A DNA stretch of 5,070 nt from an uncultured Collinsella sp. GTDB taxonomy: Bacteria; Actinomycetota; Coriobacteriia; Coriobacteriales; Coriobacteriaceae. A program made the translations under genes and the position numbers. The stretch covers positions 1 to 5,070 of the forward strand of contig CAJJYO010000130.1 of NCBI GenBank assembly GCA_905197385.1, in the 5' to 3' direction. The notes below the pieces were generated by a model that saw only the letters and a program-made list of their open reading frames with translations, was not told the origin of the DNA and made no database searches. Positions 1-5,070 of this stretch are shown piece by piece; the stretch's first letter is position 1; every line of letters starts with the position of its first letter.

Positions 1-30
1 CAAGGCACCTTGCTCACTCTGGCGGGCTCT

Positions 31-112
31 CGCTGACTTTTGTTCAACCTATAGGGACTGGCTGACGCGGCCCCGCCTGGGGACATTCGCTGATTTTTAT
101 TCGACCTGCGGG
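31..112. repeat. Imperfect direct repeat, two copies 57 bp apart
   Basis: Copy one (31-56) begins CGCTGACTTTTGTTCAACCT and copy two (88-112) begins CGCTGATTTTTATTCGACCT. The first 20 bases differ at three positions, and GGG follows in both after a one-base length difference. The spacing between copy starts is 57 bases. The copies lie downstream of the toxin stop codon, in the only non-coding stretch at the left edge. No T-tract or convincing terminator stem accompanies them; a short CCCC/GGGG pairing at 71-82 lies between. They could be remnants of a dispersed intergenic repeat, part of a longer tandem array running off the window, or the edge of a mobile element. Function is unknown. Confidence 0.5.
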
Positions 113-123
113 ATCTTCAATTG

Positions 124-615
124 CTAGAGCGTTGCTAAGTAATTTTTTGCGTCTTCTACACTCATTGCTGCGACGGGCGCATGCGAACAGAGCTTGACAT
201 CGTTGGTGACCAGGAGATCTGCCTTTGCGCGCATTGCCGCAGCGATGATTAAATCGTCTTCGTAATCGCTATGGAGCTCACGCTGCCTGCTCGCCATCCA
301 TATATCGCTCAGGTCACAGGGCACTGGCGTGGCAAGCTGCGAAAGCACGCTAAGACAATCCCATGCAAGCGAAGTCGCTGCCGTAGCGGCATACTGGGAA
401 AGCGAACCGTGCTCTCGCCGATACCATGCCTTATGTTCGCTTGAAATCAAATAGAACAGGTCTTTGGACGATGTCGCCGCATACAGCAAATCCACCTGTG
501 CCGTGCATGCATCGCGTAAAAACTCAATCGACACCGAACGACCACGTCGTGAGGGAATGAAGTAATCGAGCCACACGTTGGTGTCAACCAAGATGCGCTT
601 TGGAGTCTCACTCAT
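124..615 (-). CDS. PIN-domain ribonuclease toxin (PIN_3-like) of a type II toxin-antitoxin pair
   Basis: This 163-residue protein fits a single PIN domain, a metal-dependent endoribonuclease fold used by VapC-like toxins that cleave RNA in the cytoplasm. The first acidic motif is LVDTNVWLDYF (D11, N13). A middle acidic residue may be D52 in SSKDLFYL. The C-terminal acidic cluster is DYEDDLIIAAA (D117, E119-D121), and the last motif is ADLLVTND (D139). This order and the DYEDDLIIAAA block resemble the PIN_3 group more than classical VapC. The ATG at 615 lies inside the last codons of the antitoxin gene, an 8-base overlap (608-615) that suggests translational coupling. A GAGGAG at 629-634 sits 13 bases upstream, somewhat far for an independent ribosome binding site. 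All acidic positions expected for activity seem present, so the toxin looks intact. Family assignment is firm; RNA target and toxicity are inferred. Confidence 0.85.
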   Translation of the reverse strand: MSETPKRILVDTNVWLDYFIPSRRGRSVSIEFLRDACTAQVDLLYAATSSKDLFYLISSEHKAWYRREHGSLSQYAATAATSLAWDCLSVLSQLATPVPCDLSDIWMASRQRELHSDYEDDLIIAAAMRAKADLLVTNDVKLCSHAPVAAMSVEDAKNYLATL

Positions 616-988
616 AGAGCCAGCTCATCTCCTCGCCGTAGCGATCCGCATAGGCGTTCCGTTTGAGTTCTTCATCGTCCGAGGGCTGCACCTTAGCCAA
701 GTCAATTTCCGATTCACGACAAGCGGCAGCGAACAGCTTCGACCCCTGATCCATGAGCTCAAGCTTACGTTTGGCGGCCTTTTCGCGCTCGCGCTGTTCC
801 ACCCGGGCACGACTGGGCAGCAGGATATCCTCGAGTGCACCGGGGCGATCGGCCAGCGACGCTGCAAGCTGCCAGAGCGCTCGCACCGCTTGGCTCGGCG
901 TCATACCGGCCCTGGAGAGAGCGGCGTCCCCACTCCTTTTAAGATCGGCATCGAGACGTACGTTGATCTGAGCGGCTGTTGTGGTCAT
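608..988 (-). CDS. RelB/DinJ-family antitoxin
   Basis: This 126-residue protein begins with a ribbon-helix-helix-like segment: a short beta strand AQINVRLDADLK (about residues 6-17), a helix with DAALSRAGMT, and a second helix SQAVRALWQLAA (about 32-43). This pattern is typical of RelB/DinJ antitoxins, which dimerise, bind their own promoter and neutralise the partner toxin with the C-terminal half. That half (about residues 60-126) is highly charged, with a basic stretch EQREREKAAKRK and an acidic end SDDEELK, as expected for a toxin-binding tail. It is longer than classical RelB or DinJ (about 80-90 residues). The ATG at 988 is preceded by a near-perfect TAAGGAGGGG (991-1000). The stop codon overlaps the PIN toxin start. 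RelB/DinJ proteins classically pair with RelE/YafQ toxins, so a PIN partner is a non-classical combination. Confidence 0.82.
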   Translation of the reverse strand: MTTTAAQINVRLDADLKRSGDAALSRAGMTPSQAVRALWQLAASLADRPGALEDILLPSRARVEQREREKAAKRKLELMDQGSKLFAAACRESEIDLAKVQPSDDEELKRNAYADRYGEEMSWLYE

Positions 989-1011
989 GACCCCTCCTTA
1001 ATACTTTAGAA

Positions 1012-1033
1012 CTATCATAAAACTCTATGGTAG
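1012..1033. promoter_or_regulatory. Inverted repeat over the -10 region, candidate antitoxin operator
   Basis: CTATCATA (1012-1019) and TATGGTAG (1026-1033) form an inverted repeat with 7 of 8 positions matching and a 6-base centre. One arm contains the whole -10 element and the other lies in the promoter spacer, so a dimer bound here would block RNA polymerase. RelB/DinJ antitoxins commonly autoregulate through such palindromes, so the neighbouring antitoxin is the natural candidate ligand. Binding is inferred. Confidence 0.45.
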
Positions 1034-1042
1034 ATACGTAAA
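1014..1042 (-). promoter_or_regulatory. Sigma-70-type promoter of the toxin-antitoxin operon
   Basis: On the minus strand a -35 TTTACG (1037-1042, 4 of 6 consensus) and a -10 TATGAT (1014-1019, 5 of 6) are separated by exactly 17 bases. Transcription would start near 1007, giving a leader of about 19 bases that carries the AGGAGG ribosome binding site. The surrounding 1001-1080 stretch is 69% A+T, strikingly richer than the coding DNA around it. Confidence 0.65.
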
Positions 1043-1065
1043 GCATGTATAGCATTTATTAGCAT
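1042..1065. repeat. Three AGCAT direct repeats upstream of the toxin-antitoxin promoter
   Basis: AGCAT occurs at 1042-1046, 1051-1055 and 1061-1065, with start-to-start spacing of 9 and 10 bases, close to one DNA helical turn. The first copy abuts the -35 element. This phasing could support cooperative protein binding on one face of the DNA, but five-base units in AT-rich DNA may also recur by chance. Confidence 0.3.
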
Positions 1066-1083
1066 TAGCCGTACTCTGTACAC

Positions 1084-1117
1084 AAAAAGCCGCCGAGGCG
1101 CACTGCACCTCGGCGGC
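1084..1117 (-). terminator. Intrinsic terminator of the M18 aminopeptidase gene
   Basis: Read on the minus strand, a perfect 10-bp GC-rich stem (GCCGCCGAGG, 1108-1117, pairing with CCTCGGCGGC, 1089-1098) encloses a 9-base loop and is followed at once by TTTTT (1084-1088). It lies 86 bases past the aminopeptidase stop codon. Only the minus strand has a T-tract after the stem, so it acts on leftward transcription and shields the toxin-antitoxin promoter from read-through. Confidence 0.9.
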
Positions 1118-1202
1118 CACGTATCACAGATCTAGTTCGGTTTCACCCTTTGCATTTGCCCAGATAAAACCTGCCAAAATTAACATCCCTTTTTGTCGGG
1201 TA

Positions 1203-2588
1203 TTAGAGCTCCACGCTTTCGGCGCCGTTGATGGTTAGGTCGCGCTCGTAGAAGGCGGTGAGGGCGCGGATGGCGTACATCACGTCGCGTACGCCGCCGG
1301 TCTCGTAGCTTGAGTGCATGGCCAGCTGCGGCAGGCCCACGTCCACGGCATGCATGCTCGCCTGCATGTTCGACAGGTTGCCGAGTGTGGAGCCGCCGGC
1401 CATATCGCTCTTGTTGGCGAAGGCCTGCGTGGGCACGTCGGCGTCATCGCAAATAGCCTGGAACACCGCGCGGCTAAAGGCATCGGTGCAGTAGTGCTGG
1501 TTGGCGGCTTCCTTAATGACAATGCCGCCGTTGAGCACAACCTGATTGCGAGCATCGCACTTCTCAGCGTGGTTGGGGTGCACGGCATGTGCATTGTCGC
1601 AGCTCACGAGCATCGAGGCGGCAAGCGCGCGATGGTACGACTCGTCGTCAAAGCCCAGCGATCCGTTAATGCGGCGCAGCGCGTCGGCCAAGAACGTCGA
1701 CATGGCGCCCTGCTTGGTCTCGGAACCAACCTCCTCGTTATCAAAGCAGCAAAAGACCGAAACGTCGTGCGCGTTCTCGGCACCCAAAAATGCCTGCAGC
1801 GAGGTGTAGGCGCAGGCCAGGTCGTCAAGCTTGGGCGTCGAGATAAACTCGTCGGCCCAGCCCCAAATGCGCGCATCCTGACGATTGACCAGGAACAGAT
1901 CGCGGCCCAGAATCTGCTCGGGCTCAACGTCCAGCTCGTCGGCGATCAGAGCATCAAAGTCGCCCTGCTTAAGATCACCGGCGCTGATGAGCGGGCACAG
2001 GTCGACGGCGCGGTTGGGCGCAAAGCCCTCGTTAACGCCACGATTCATATGGATGGCAAGGCTCGGAATGATAGCGACCTCGCGCTCGGTGGCAAGCAGG
2101 CGGCTCTCGATACGGTCGCCCTCGCGCACCAGCACGCGACCGGCCAGCGCCAGCGGGCGATCGAACCAGGTGTAGTCGATCATGCCGCCGTAGGCCTCGG
2201 TGTTCAGGCGCAGCGTCTCGCCTGCGCCATCGAGCTCGGGCACGGCCTTGACCTTAAACGTCGGCGAATCGCTGTGCGACGCCGTGAGCTGAAAATGATA
2301 GTCACCGGCAACGCCGTCCTCGCCCCACGTCGCGGCCAGGTCCTCGCCCACCTTAAAGGCAACAACGCTCGAGGTGTTGCGCTGCGTGTAATAACGCCCG
2401 CCCGGTTCGATGTCCCACGCCGCATTCTCGGGCAGGTAGGTAAAGCCCGCCTGGTCGAGCTCGGCCATAATGGTCGCCGCCGTATGGAACATACTGGGGC
2501 ATGCCTCGATAAAGTCGATAAGGTCGTTGGCGGCCTCGATATCATCGGCCGTCACATGCGCGCGCTCGGGCGTTTCCTGATCCGTCAT
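1203..2588 (-). CDS. apeB: M18-family metallo-aminopeptidase (aspartyl aminopeptidase type)
   Basis: This cytoplasmic two-metal exopeptidase removes N-terminal residues, classically Asp or Glu, from peptides. With the ATG at 2588 it has 461 residues, slightly longer than typical M18 enzymes (about 430). The expected metal ligands and motifs appear in order: H105 in TASHSDSPT, D255 in KLDDLACAY, E285 (likely general base) and E286 in DNEEVGS, D331 in SCDNAHAVHPNH, and H425 in LAMHSSYETGG. The late motif DMAGGSTLGNLS (395-406) fits the family's glycine-rich loop. The frame is open up to an ATG at 2711, but those 41 extra residues (many Gly, Trp, Met) have no family resemblance and no ribosome binding site. 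The 2588 ATG has AAAGGGGAG (2592-2600) at good spacing and starts a normal N-terminus (MTDQETPERA). The gene is monocistronic, diverging from the hydrolase and ending at the terminator near 1084. The symbol follows common bacterial usage; substrate preference is not provable here. Confidence 0.92.
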   Translation of the reverse strand: MTDQETPERAHVTADDIEAANDLIDFIEACPSMFHTAATIMAELDQAGFTYLPENAAWDIEPGGRYYTQRNTSSVVAFKVGEDLAATWGEDGVAGDYHFQLTASHSDSPTFKVKAVPELDGAGETLRLNTEAYGGMIDYTWFDRPLALAGRVLVREGDRIESRLLATEREVAIIPSLAIHMNRGVNEGFAPNRAVDLCPLISAGDLKQGDFDALIADELDVEPEQILGRDLFLVNRQDARIWGWADEFISTPKLDDLACAYTSLQAFLGAENAHDVSVFCCFDNEEVGSETKQGAMSTFLADALRRINGSLGFDDESYHRALAASMLVSCDNAHAVHPNHAEKCDARNQVVLNGGIVIKEAANQHYCTDAFSRAVFQAICDDADVPTQAFANKSDMAGGSTLGNLSNMQASMHAVDVGLPQLAMHSSYETGGVRDVMYAIRALTAFYERDLTINGAESVEL

Positions 2589-2749
2589 GCTCTCCCCTTT
2601 CGCTGGGTTGATGGTCCCCTCCAGCATCCCCCGCCACGCCAGCGCCGCACTCTTCATTCCGTGCTTAATTCCGCGCCACTCACCAAGTTGAGCCATCATG
2701 CCCGCGCTCATTTTGCGACAATTGCGCTAACAGGACGAGAGGAGTCGTC
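2589..2749. other. Divergent intergenic region between aminopeptidase and Ntn-hydrolase genes
   Basis: This 161-base region must contain the promoters for both divergent genes. The ribosome binding sites are clear (AAAGGGGAG at 2592-2600 for the minus gene, AGAGGAG at 2738-2744 for the plus gene). I found no convincing -35/-10 pair on either strand: TTGAGC at 2688-2693 lacks a matching -10 at 16-18 bases. No strong palindrome is visible. The minus frame is open through here, but this looks like chance in GC-rich DNA. Confidence 0.5.
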
Positions 2750-3835
2750 ATGAAGCCACGTAACATTGCCATCACCTGCGGTGTCGCGGGAGTCGCCGTC
2801 GGCCTTGCCGCTGCCACCGGTATCGTTTATCACAAGCAAATCAAGTCCGCCGCGTCGCTCAAACGCTTGACCGGCTACGCGGATGGCTATGATCTGTACG
2901 CAATCGACATCGCCTACGACTACGATCTTGATCGCATCATCGCCGCTGGCGCGCGCGACGACCAGGCCTACATCGATGCCGTGGTGGCGCAGGTGCTGCC
3001 CGGTGTGCCGGCACATGTCCAGGCGCCCCAATTTGCCTGCAGCGCTTTTGTCGCCGTAGATGCCGAAGGCCGCGTGCGCACCGGTCGCAATTACGACTTT
3101 AAGGACGACACCTCGGCGCTGCTGGTGCGCAATCACCCACGCGGCGGCTATGCTTCCATCGGGCTTGCCGCCCTTAACAACCTGGGCGATAACACTCCGC
3201 TTGACTCCGTCGCCGGACGCGCCGCGGCGTTGATGGGCCCGTTTGCCCAGCTCGACGGTGTTAACGAATGCGGCGTGTCCATTGCCGTACTCACCCTGGA
3301 TTCCAAGCCCTGCGACCAGGACACGCAACGCCCCGTCATCAACACCTCGCTCGCCATCCGTCTGGTGCTCGATCGTGCCGCCACCACGCAAGAAGCTGTC
3401 GACCTGCTTTCCGCCTACGACATGCACGCCATGGCAGGACGCGATTACCACTTCTTTATCAACGACGCCGCCGGTGACGCGCGCGTAGCAGAGTGGGATC
3501 CGCACGATACGGACCGCGCTTTCAAAGCGACTCCTGTACGCCAGGTTACGAACTTCTACGCCTGCTATGACGACGAAGTGCTGCCCAACCAAAAGAATGG
3601 CGAGCTGGGCCATGGTAAAGAGCGCGCCGTCGCAATCGCCGATGTCCTTGACGCCCATGTCGGTGCCCAAGACGAGGCAGTCGCTTGGAAGGCCCTGCGC
3701 GCCGCAGCACAAGAGCCCAATCCGGAAGACATCACCAGCAATACGCAATGGTCGGTCGTCTTTGACAATACCGAACCCGCCGCCGCTATTACGCTGCGCC
3801 GCCACTGGGGCGACGTCGACGCCTTCGCACTGTAA
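2750..3835 (+). CDS. Membrane-anchored Ntn-hydrolase, choloylglycine hydrolase / NAAA / acid-ceramidase-like (linear amide C-N hydrolase)
   Basis: The 361-residue protein starts with basic MKPR and a hydrophobic segment (about 6-27) with no lipobox, so it is probably a signal anchor with the enzyme outside the membrane. Residues 28-96 look like a prodomain. The likely nucleophile is C97 in QFACSAFVAV, followed by GRNYDF with R113 and D116. The +16 and +19 spacing equals Cys2/Arg18/Asp21 of bile salt hydrolase and Cys/Arg/Asp of NAAA and acid ceramidase, which self-cleave just before the Cys. DGVNECGV (169-176) matches the family's GxNExG block. N268 in VTNFY probably matches Asn175 of bile salt hydrolase, and R292 in GHGKERA may match Arg228. 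The bile salt hydrolase Asn82 position seems to be T182. The ATG at 2750 has AGAGGAG five bases upstream. The enzyme should cleave a linear amide; bile salts, N-acyl amino acids or N-acylethanolamines are all possible, and the sequence does not decide. Confidence 0.85.
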   Translation: MKPRNIAITCGVAGVAVGLAAATGIVYHKQIKSAASLKRLTGYADGYDLYAIDIAYDYDLDRIIAAGARDDQAYIDAVVAQVLPGVPAHVQAPQFACSAFVAVDAEGRVRTGRNYDFKDDTSALLVRNHPRGGYASIGLAALNNLGDNTPLDSVAGRAAALMGPFAQLDGVNECGVSIAVLTLDSKPCDQDTQRPVINTSLAIRLVLDRAATTQEAVDLLSAYDMHAMAGRDYHFFINDAAGDARVAEWDPHDTDRAFKATPVRQVTNFYACYDDEVLPNQKNGELGHGKERAVAIADVLDAHVGAQDEAVAWKALRAAAQEPNPEDITSNTQWSVVFDNTEPAAAITLRRHWGDVDAFAL

Positions 3836-3904
3836 GGAGCCGGGCCCGTCAACCTTACGCCCGCCTGACGTTGTTTACATTTCTATACGCTTGAGCTAAC
3901 ACGT

Positions 3905-3937
3905 TTTACCCCCGTATCAACAGTGTGCGGGGGTAAA
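3905..3937. repeat. Perfect 10-bp inverted repeat upstream of the phosphofructokinase gene
   Basis: TTTACCCCCG (3905-3914) and CGGGGGTAAA (3928-3937) are exact reverse complements separated by 13 bases. No T-tract follows on either strand, so this is not a canonical intrinsic terminator, although it is the only strong stem after the hydrolase stop codon at 3835. It ends 13 bases before the extended -10 at 3948-3956, a position suited to an operator or activator site. The arms are centred 23 bases apart, about two helical turns. If transcription starts further upstream, it would form a hairpin in the 5' leader instead. Confidence 0.7.
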
Positions 3938-3947
3938 CTTATGCGCA

Positions 3948-3956
3948 TGTTATAAC
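3948..3956 (+). promoter_or_regulatory. Extended -10 promoter candidate for the phosphofructokinase gene
   Basis: TGTTATAAC contains TATAAC (3951-3956, 5 of 6 consensus) preceded by the TGn extension. No -35 element lies 16-18 bases upstream, because that space is taken by the right arm of the inverted repeat, as might be expected of an activated or extended -10 promoter. Transcription would start near 3963, giving a very short leader of about 13 bases that barely includes the GGAAGGA ribosome binding site (3963-3969). A second, weaker option is TTTACA (3874-3879) with TAACAC (3897-3902) at 17 bases. Confidence 0.35.
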
Positions 3957-3975
3957 TTGCCCGGAAGGATTCATC

Positions 3976-5052
3976 ATGCTTAGGATCGGTCTTCTTACCA
4001 GTGGCGGCGACTGCCAGGCGCTCAACGCCACCATGCGCGGCATCGTCAAAACGCTTATGACCAATAGCGAAGAACCTATCGAGATCTATGGTTTTGAGGA
4101 TGGCTACCAGGGCCTTATCTACAGCAGATTCCGTGTCATGACGCCCGCCGATTTTAGCGGCATCCTCACCCGCGGCACCATCCTGGGCACGAGCCGTACG
4201 CCGTTCAAGCGCTTGGATACTCCCGAGGCCGATGGCGTCGAGAAGGTGCCGGCGATGGTCCACACCTATCATAAGCTGCAGCTCGACTGCCTGTTTATGC
4301 TGGGCGGCAACGGCTCCACCAAGACCGCCAACCGTCTGCGCGAAGAGGGCCTCAACGTTATCGCCCTGCCCAAGACCATCGATAACGACACCTGGGGCAC
4401 CGAGCTGACGTTTGGCTTTACGAGCGCCATCGACGTCGCCACCAAGTGCATCGACGACATCCACACCACCGCCTCGAGTCACGGCCGCGTGTTCGTTATC
4501 GAGATCATGGGCCACAAGGTTGGCTGGATTCCGCTGTACGCCGGCGTCGCGGGCGGCGCGGATGTCATCTTGATTCCCGAGATCCCCTACGACATGGATA
4601 ACGTCATCAAGACCATCGAGCATCGCATGGAGACCGGCAGCCGCTTTACTATCGTGGCCGTCGCCGAGGGCGCTATCTCCAAGGAGGACGCGGCGCTGCC
4701 CAAGAAGGAGTACAAGAAGAAGCTCGCCGAGCGCACGAGCCCGTCAATCGTGTACGACATCGCCAAGGAGATCGAGGCCAAGACCGGTCGCGAGACCCGC
4801 GTCGCCATCCCCGGCCACACGCAGCGCGGCGGTCAGCCCGACGCCCAGGACCGCATCTTTGCGACCCAGTGCGGCGTCGAGGCAGCGCTCGGCTGCCTGC
4901 GCGGCGAGTTTGGCTACATGATTGCCCTGCGCGACGGCAAAATGTGCCACATGCCGCTCGAGGATGTCGCCGGCAAGCTCAAGTTTGTCGACCCCCAGAG
5001 TGATCTGGTGCGCGAGGCCAAGGCGCTGGGCATCAGCTTCGGCGACGAATAG
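3976..5052 (+). CDS. pfkA: 6-phosphofructokinase
   Basis: This cytoplasmic glycolytic enzyme phosphorylates fructose 6-phosphate to fructose 1,6-bisphosphate. The 358 residues hold the PFK-A signatures in order: TSGGDCQALNA (8-18), GGNGS (110-114), PKTIDND (132-138, catalytic base D136), R171 in SHGRVF, EIMGHK (176-181), VAEGA (229-233, E231) and PGHTQRGG (279-286, H281 and R284). Compared with E. coli PfkA (about 320 residues) it is longer and has G113 and K133 at positions 104 and 124. Gly104 generally goes with ATP use and Asp104 with pyrophosphate. Lys124 is common to pyrophosphate enzymes and some ATP enzymes, so ATP is favoured but not certain. N112 replaces the usual metal-associated Asp103. 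The ATG at 3976 has GGAAGGA (3963-3969) at normal spacing. The gene appears monocistronic; any terminator lies beyond the window. Confidence 0.93.
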   Translation: MLRIGLLTSGGDCQALNATMRGIVKTLMTNSEEPIEIYGFEDGYQGLIYSRFRVMTPADFSGILTRGTILGTSRTPFKRLDTPEADGVEKVPAMVHTYHKLQLDCLFMLGGNGSTKTANRLREEGLNVIALPKTIDNDTWGTELTFGFTSAIDVATKCIDDIHTTASSHGRVFVIEIMGHKVGWIPLYAGVAGGADVILIPEIPYDMDNVIKTIEHRMETGSRFTIVAVAEGAISKEDAALPKKEYKKKLAERTSPSIVYDIAKEIEAKTGRETRVAIPGHTQRGGQPDAQDRIFATQCGVEAALGCLRGEFGYMIALRDGKMCHMPLEDVAGKLKFVDPQSDLVREAKALGISFGDE

Positions 5053-5070
5053 CCTCGGCTGGAACCGCCC

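Noticed and set aside
1..12. CAAGGCACCTTG mini-palindrome at the left edge
   Set aside because: Five-base arms with a two-base centre cannot form a stable hairpin, and there is no T-tract; too short to call.
578..1009. 143-codon plus-strand frame opposite the antitoxin
   Set aside because: The minus-strand antitoxin has a strong ribosome binding site, promoter and RelB-like fold; the plus frame has none.
2688..2716. TTGAGC as a -35 element for the Ntn-hydrolase gene
   Set aside because: At 16-18 bases downstream there is only TTTTGC-like sequence, not an acceptable -10.
1314..2753. Long 479-codon open frame on the plus strand opposite the M18 aminopeptidase
   Set aside because: The minus-strand frame carries every M18 metal ligand; this one shows biased His/Arg/Gly composition, no domain, and runs into the hydrolase start.
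2708..3805. Long 365-codon open frame on the minus strand opposite the Ntn-hydrolase
   Set aside because: It is fully antisense to a well-supported gene, has valine/glycine-rich low-information content, no family motif, and no ribosome binding site. It is a GC-rich shadow.
3905..3940. The TTTACCCCCG/CGGGGGTAAA stem as an intrinsic terminator
   Set aside because: The stem is strong but no run of T follows on either strand, so it was annotated as an inverted repeat with possible regulatory role.
3883..4623. 246-codon minus-strand frame opposite the phosphofructokinase
   Set aside because: Antisense to the conserved PFK motifs with no recognisable domain; shadow frame.
5051..5060. AGCCTCGGCT just after the phosphofructokinase stop as the start of a terminator
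   Set aside because: The window ends too soon to see a full stem or T-tract, and four-base arms alone are not evidence.

Overview
The window reads as chromosome from a GC-rich, anaerobic, gut-type actinobacterium. The best guess is class Coriobacteriia, and Collinsella or a close relative. This rests on GC-rich codon use, strong AGGAGG-type ribosome binding sites, and the style of the M18 aminopeptidase and the 6-phosphofructokinase (GGNGS plus PKTIDND). The assignment is an inference from protein family resemblance; no search was run.

Layout. Positions 1-123 are non-coding and hold an imperfect direct repeat. Positions 124-988 (minus strand) hold a two-gene toxin-antitoxin operon: a RelB/DinJ-type antitoxin followed, with an 8-base overlap, by a PIN-domain (PIN_3-like) RNase toxin. 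Its AT-rich promoter is readable at 1014-1042 and has an inverted repeat lying over the -10 element. Positions 1084-1117 hold a strong intrinsic terminator on the minus strand. It closes the next gene upstream, an M18 aspartyl-type metallo-aminopeptidase (1203-2588, minus), and insulates the toxin-antitoxin operon from it.

A 161-base divergent intergenic region separates the aminopeptidase from a plus-strand Ntn-hydrolase (2750-3835). This protein has an N-terminal membrane anchor, a prodomain of about 96 residues and a Cys/Arg/Asp catalytic signature like that of choloylglycine hydrolase, NAAA and acid ceramidase. A 140-base gap follows, containing a perfect 10-bp inverted repeat and an extended -10 promoter. 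It leads into a complete 6-phosphofructokinase (3976-5052, plus). The last 18 bases are non-coding.

Functional view. Three housekeeping or nutritional enzymes (peptide trimming, amide hydrolysis at the cell surface, glycolysis) sit beside a small accessory toxin-antitoxin module. They do not look like one pathway: strands alternate and each gene or gene pair seems to have its own signals. I did not see a clearly new multi-gene system. The most interesting items are the NAAA-like architecture of the hydrolase, the RelB-type antitoxin paired with a PIN toxin, and the unexplained palindrome in front of the phosphofructokinase.
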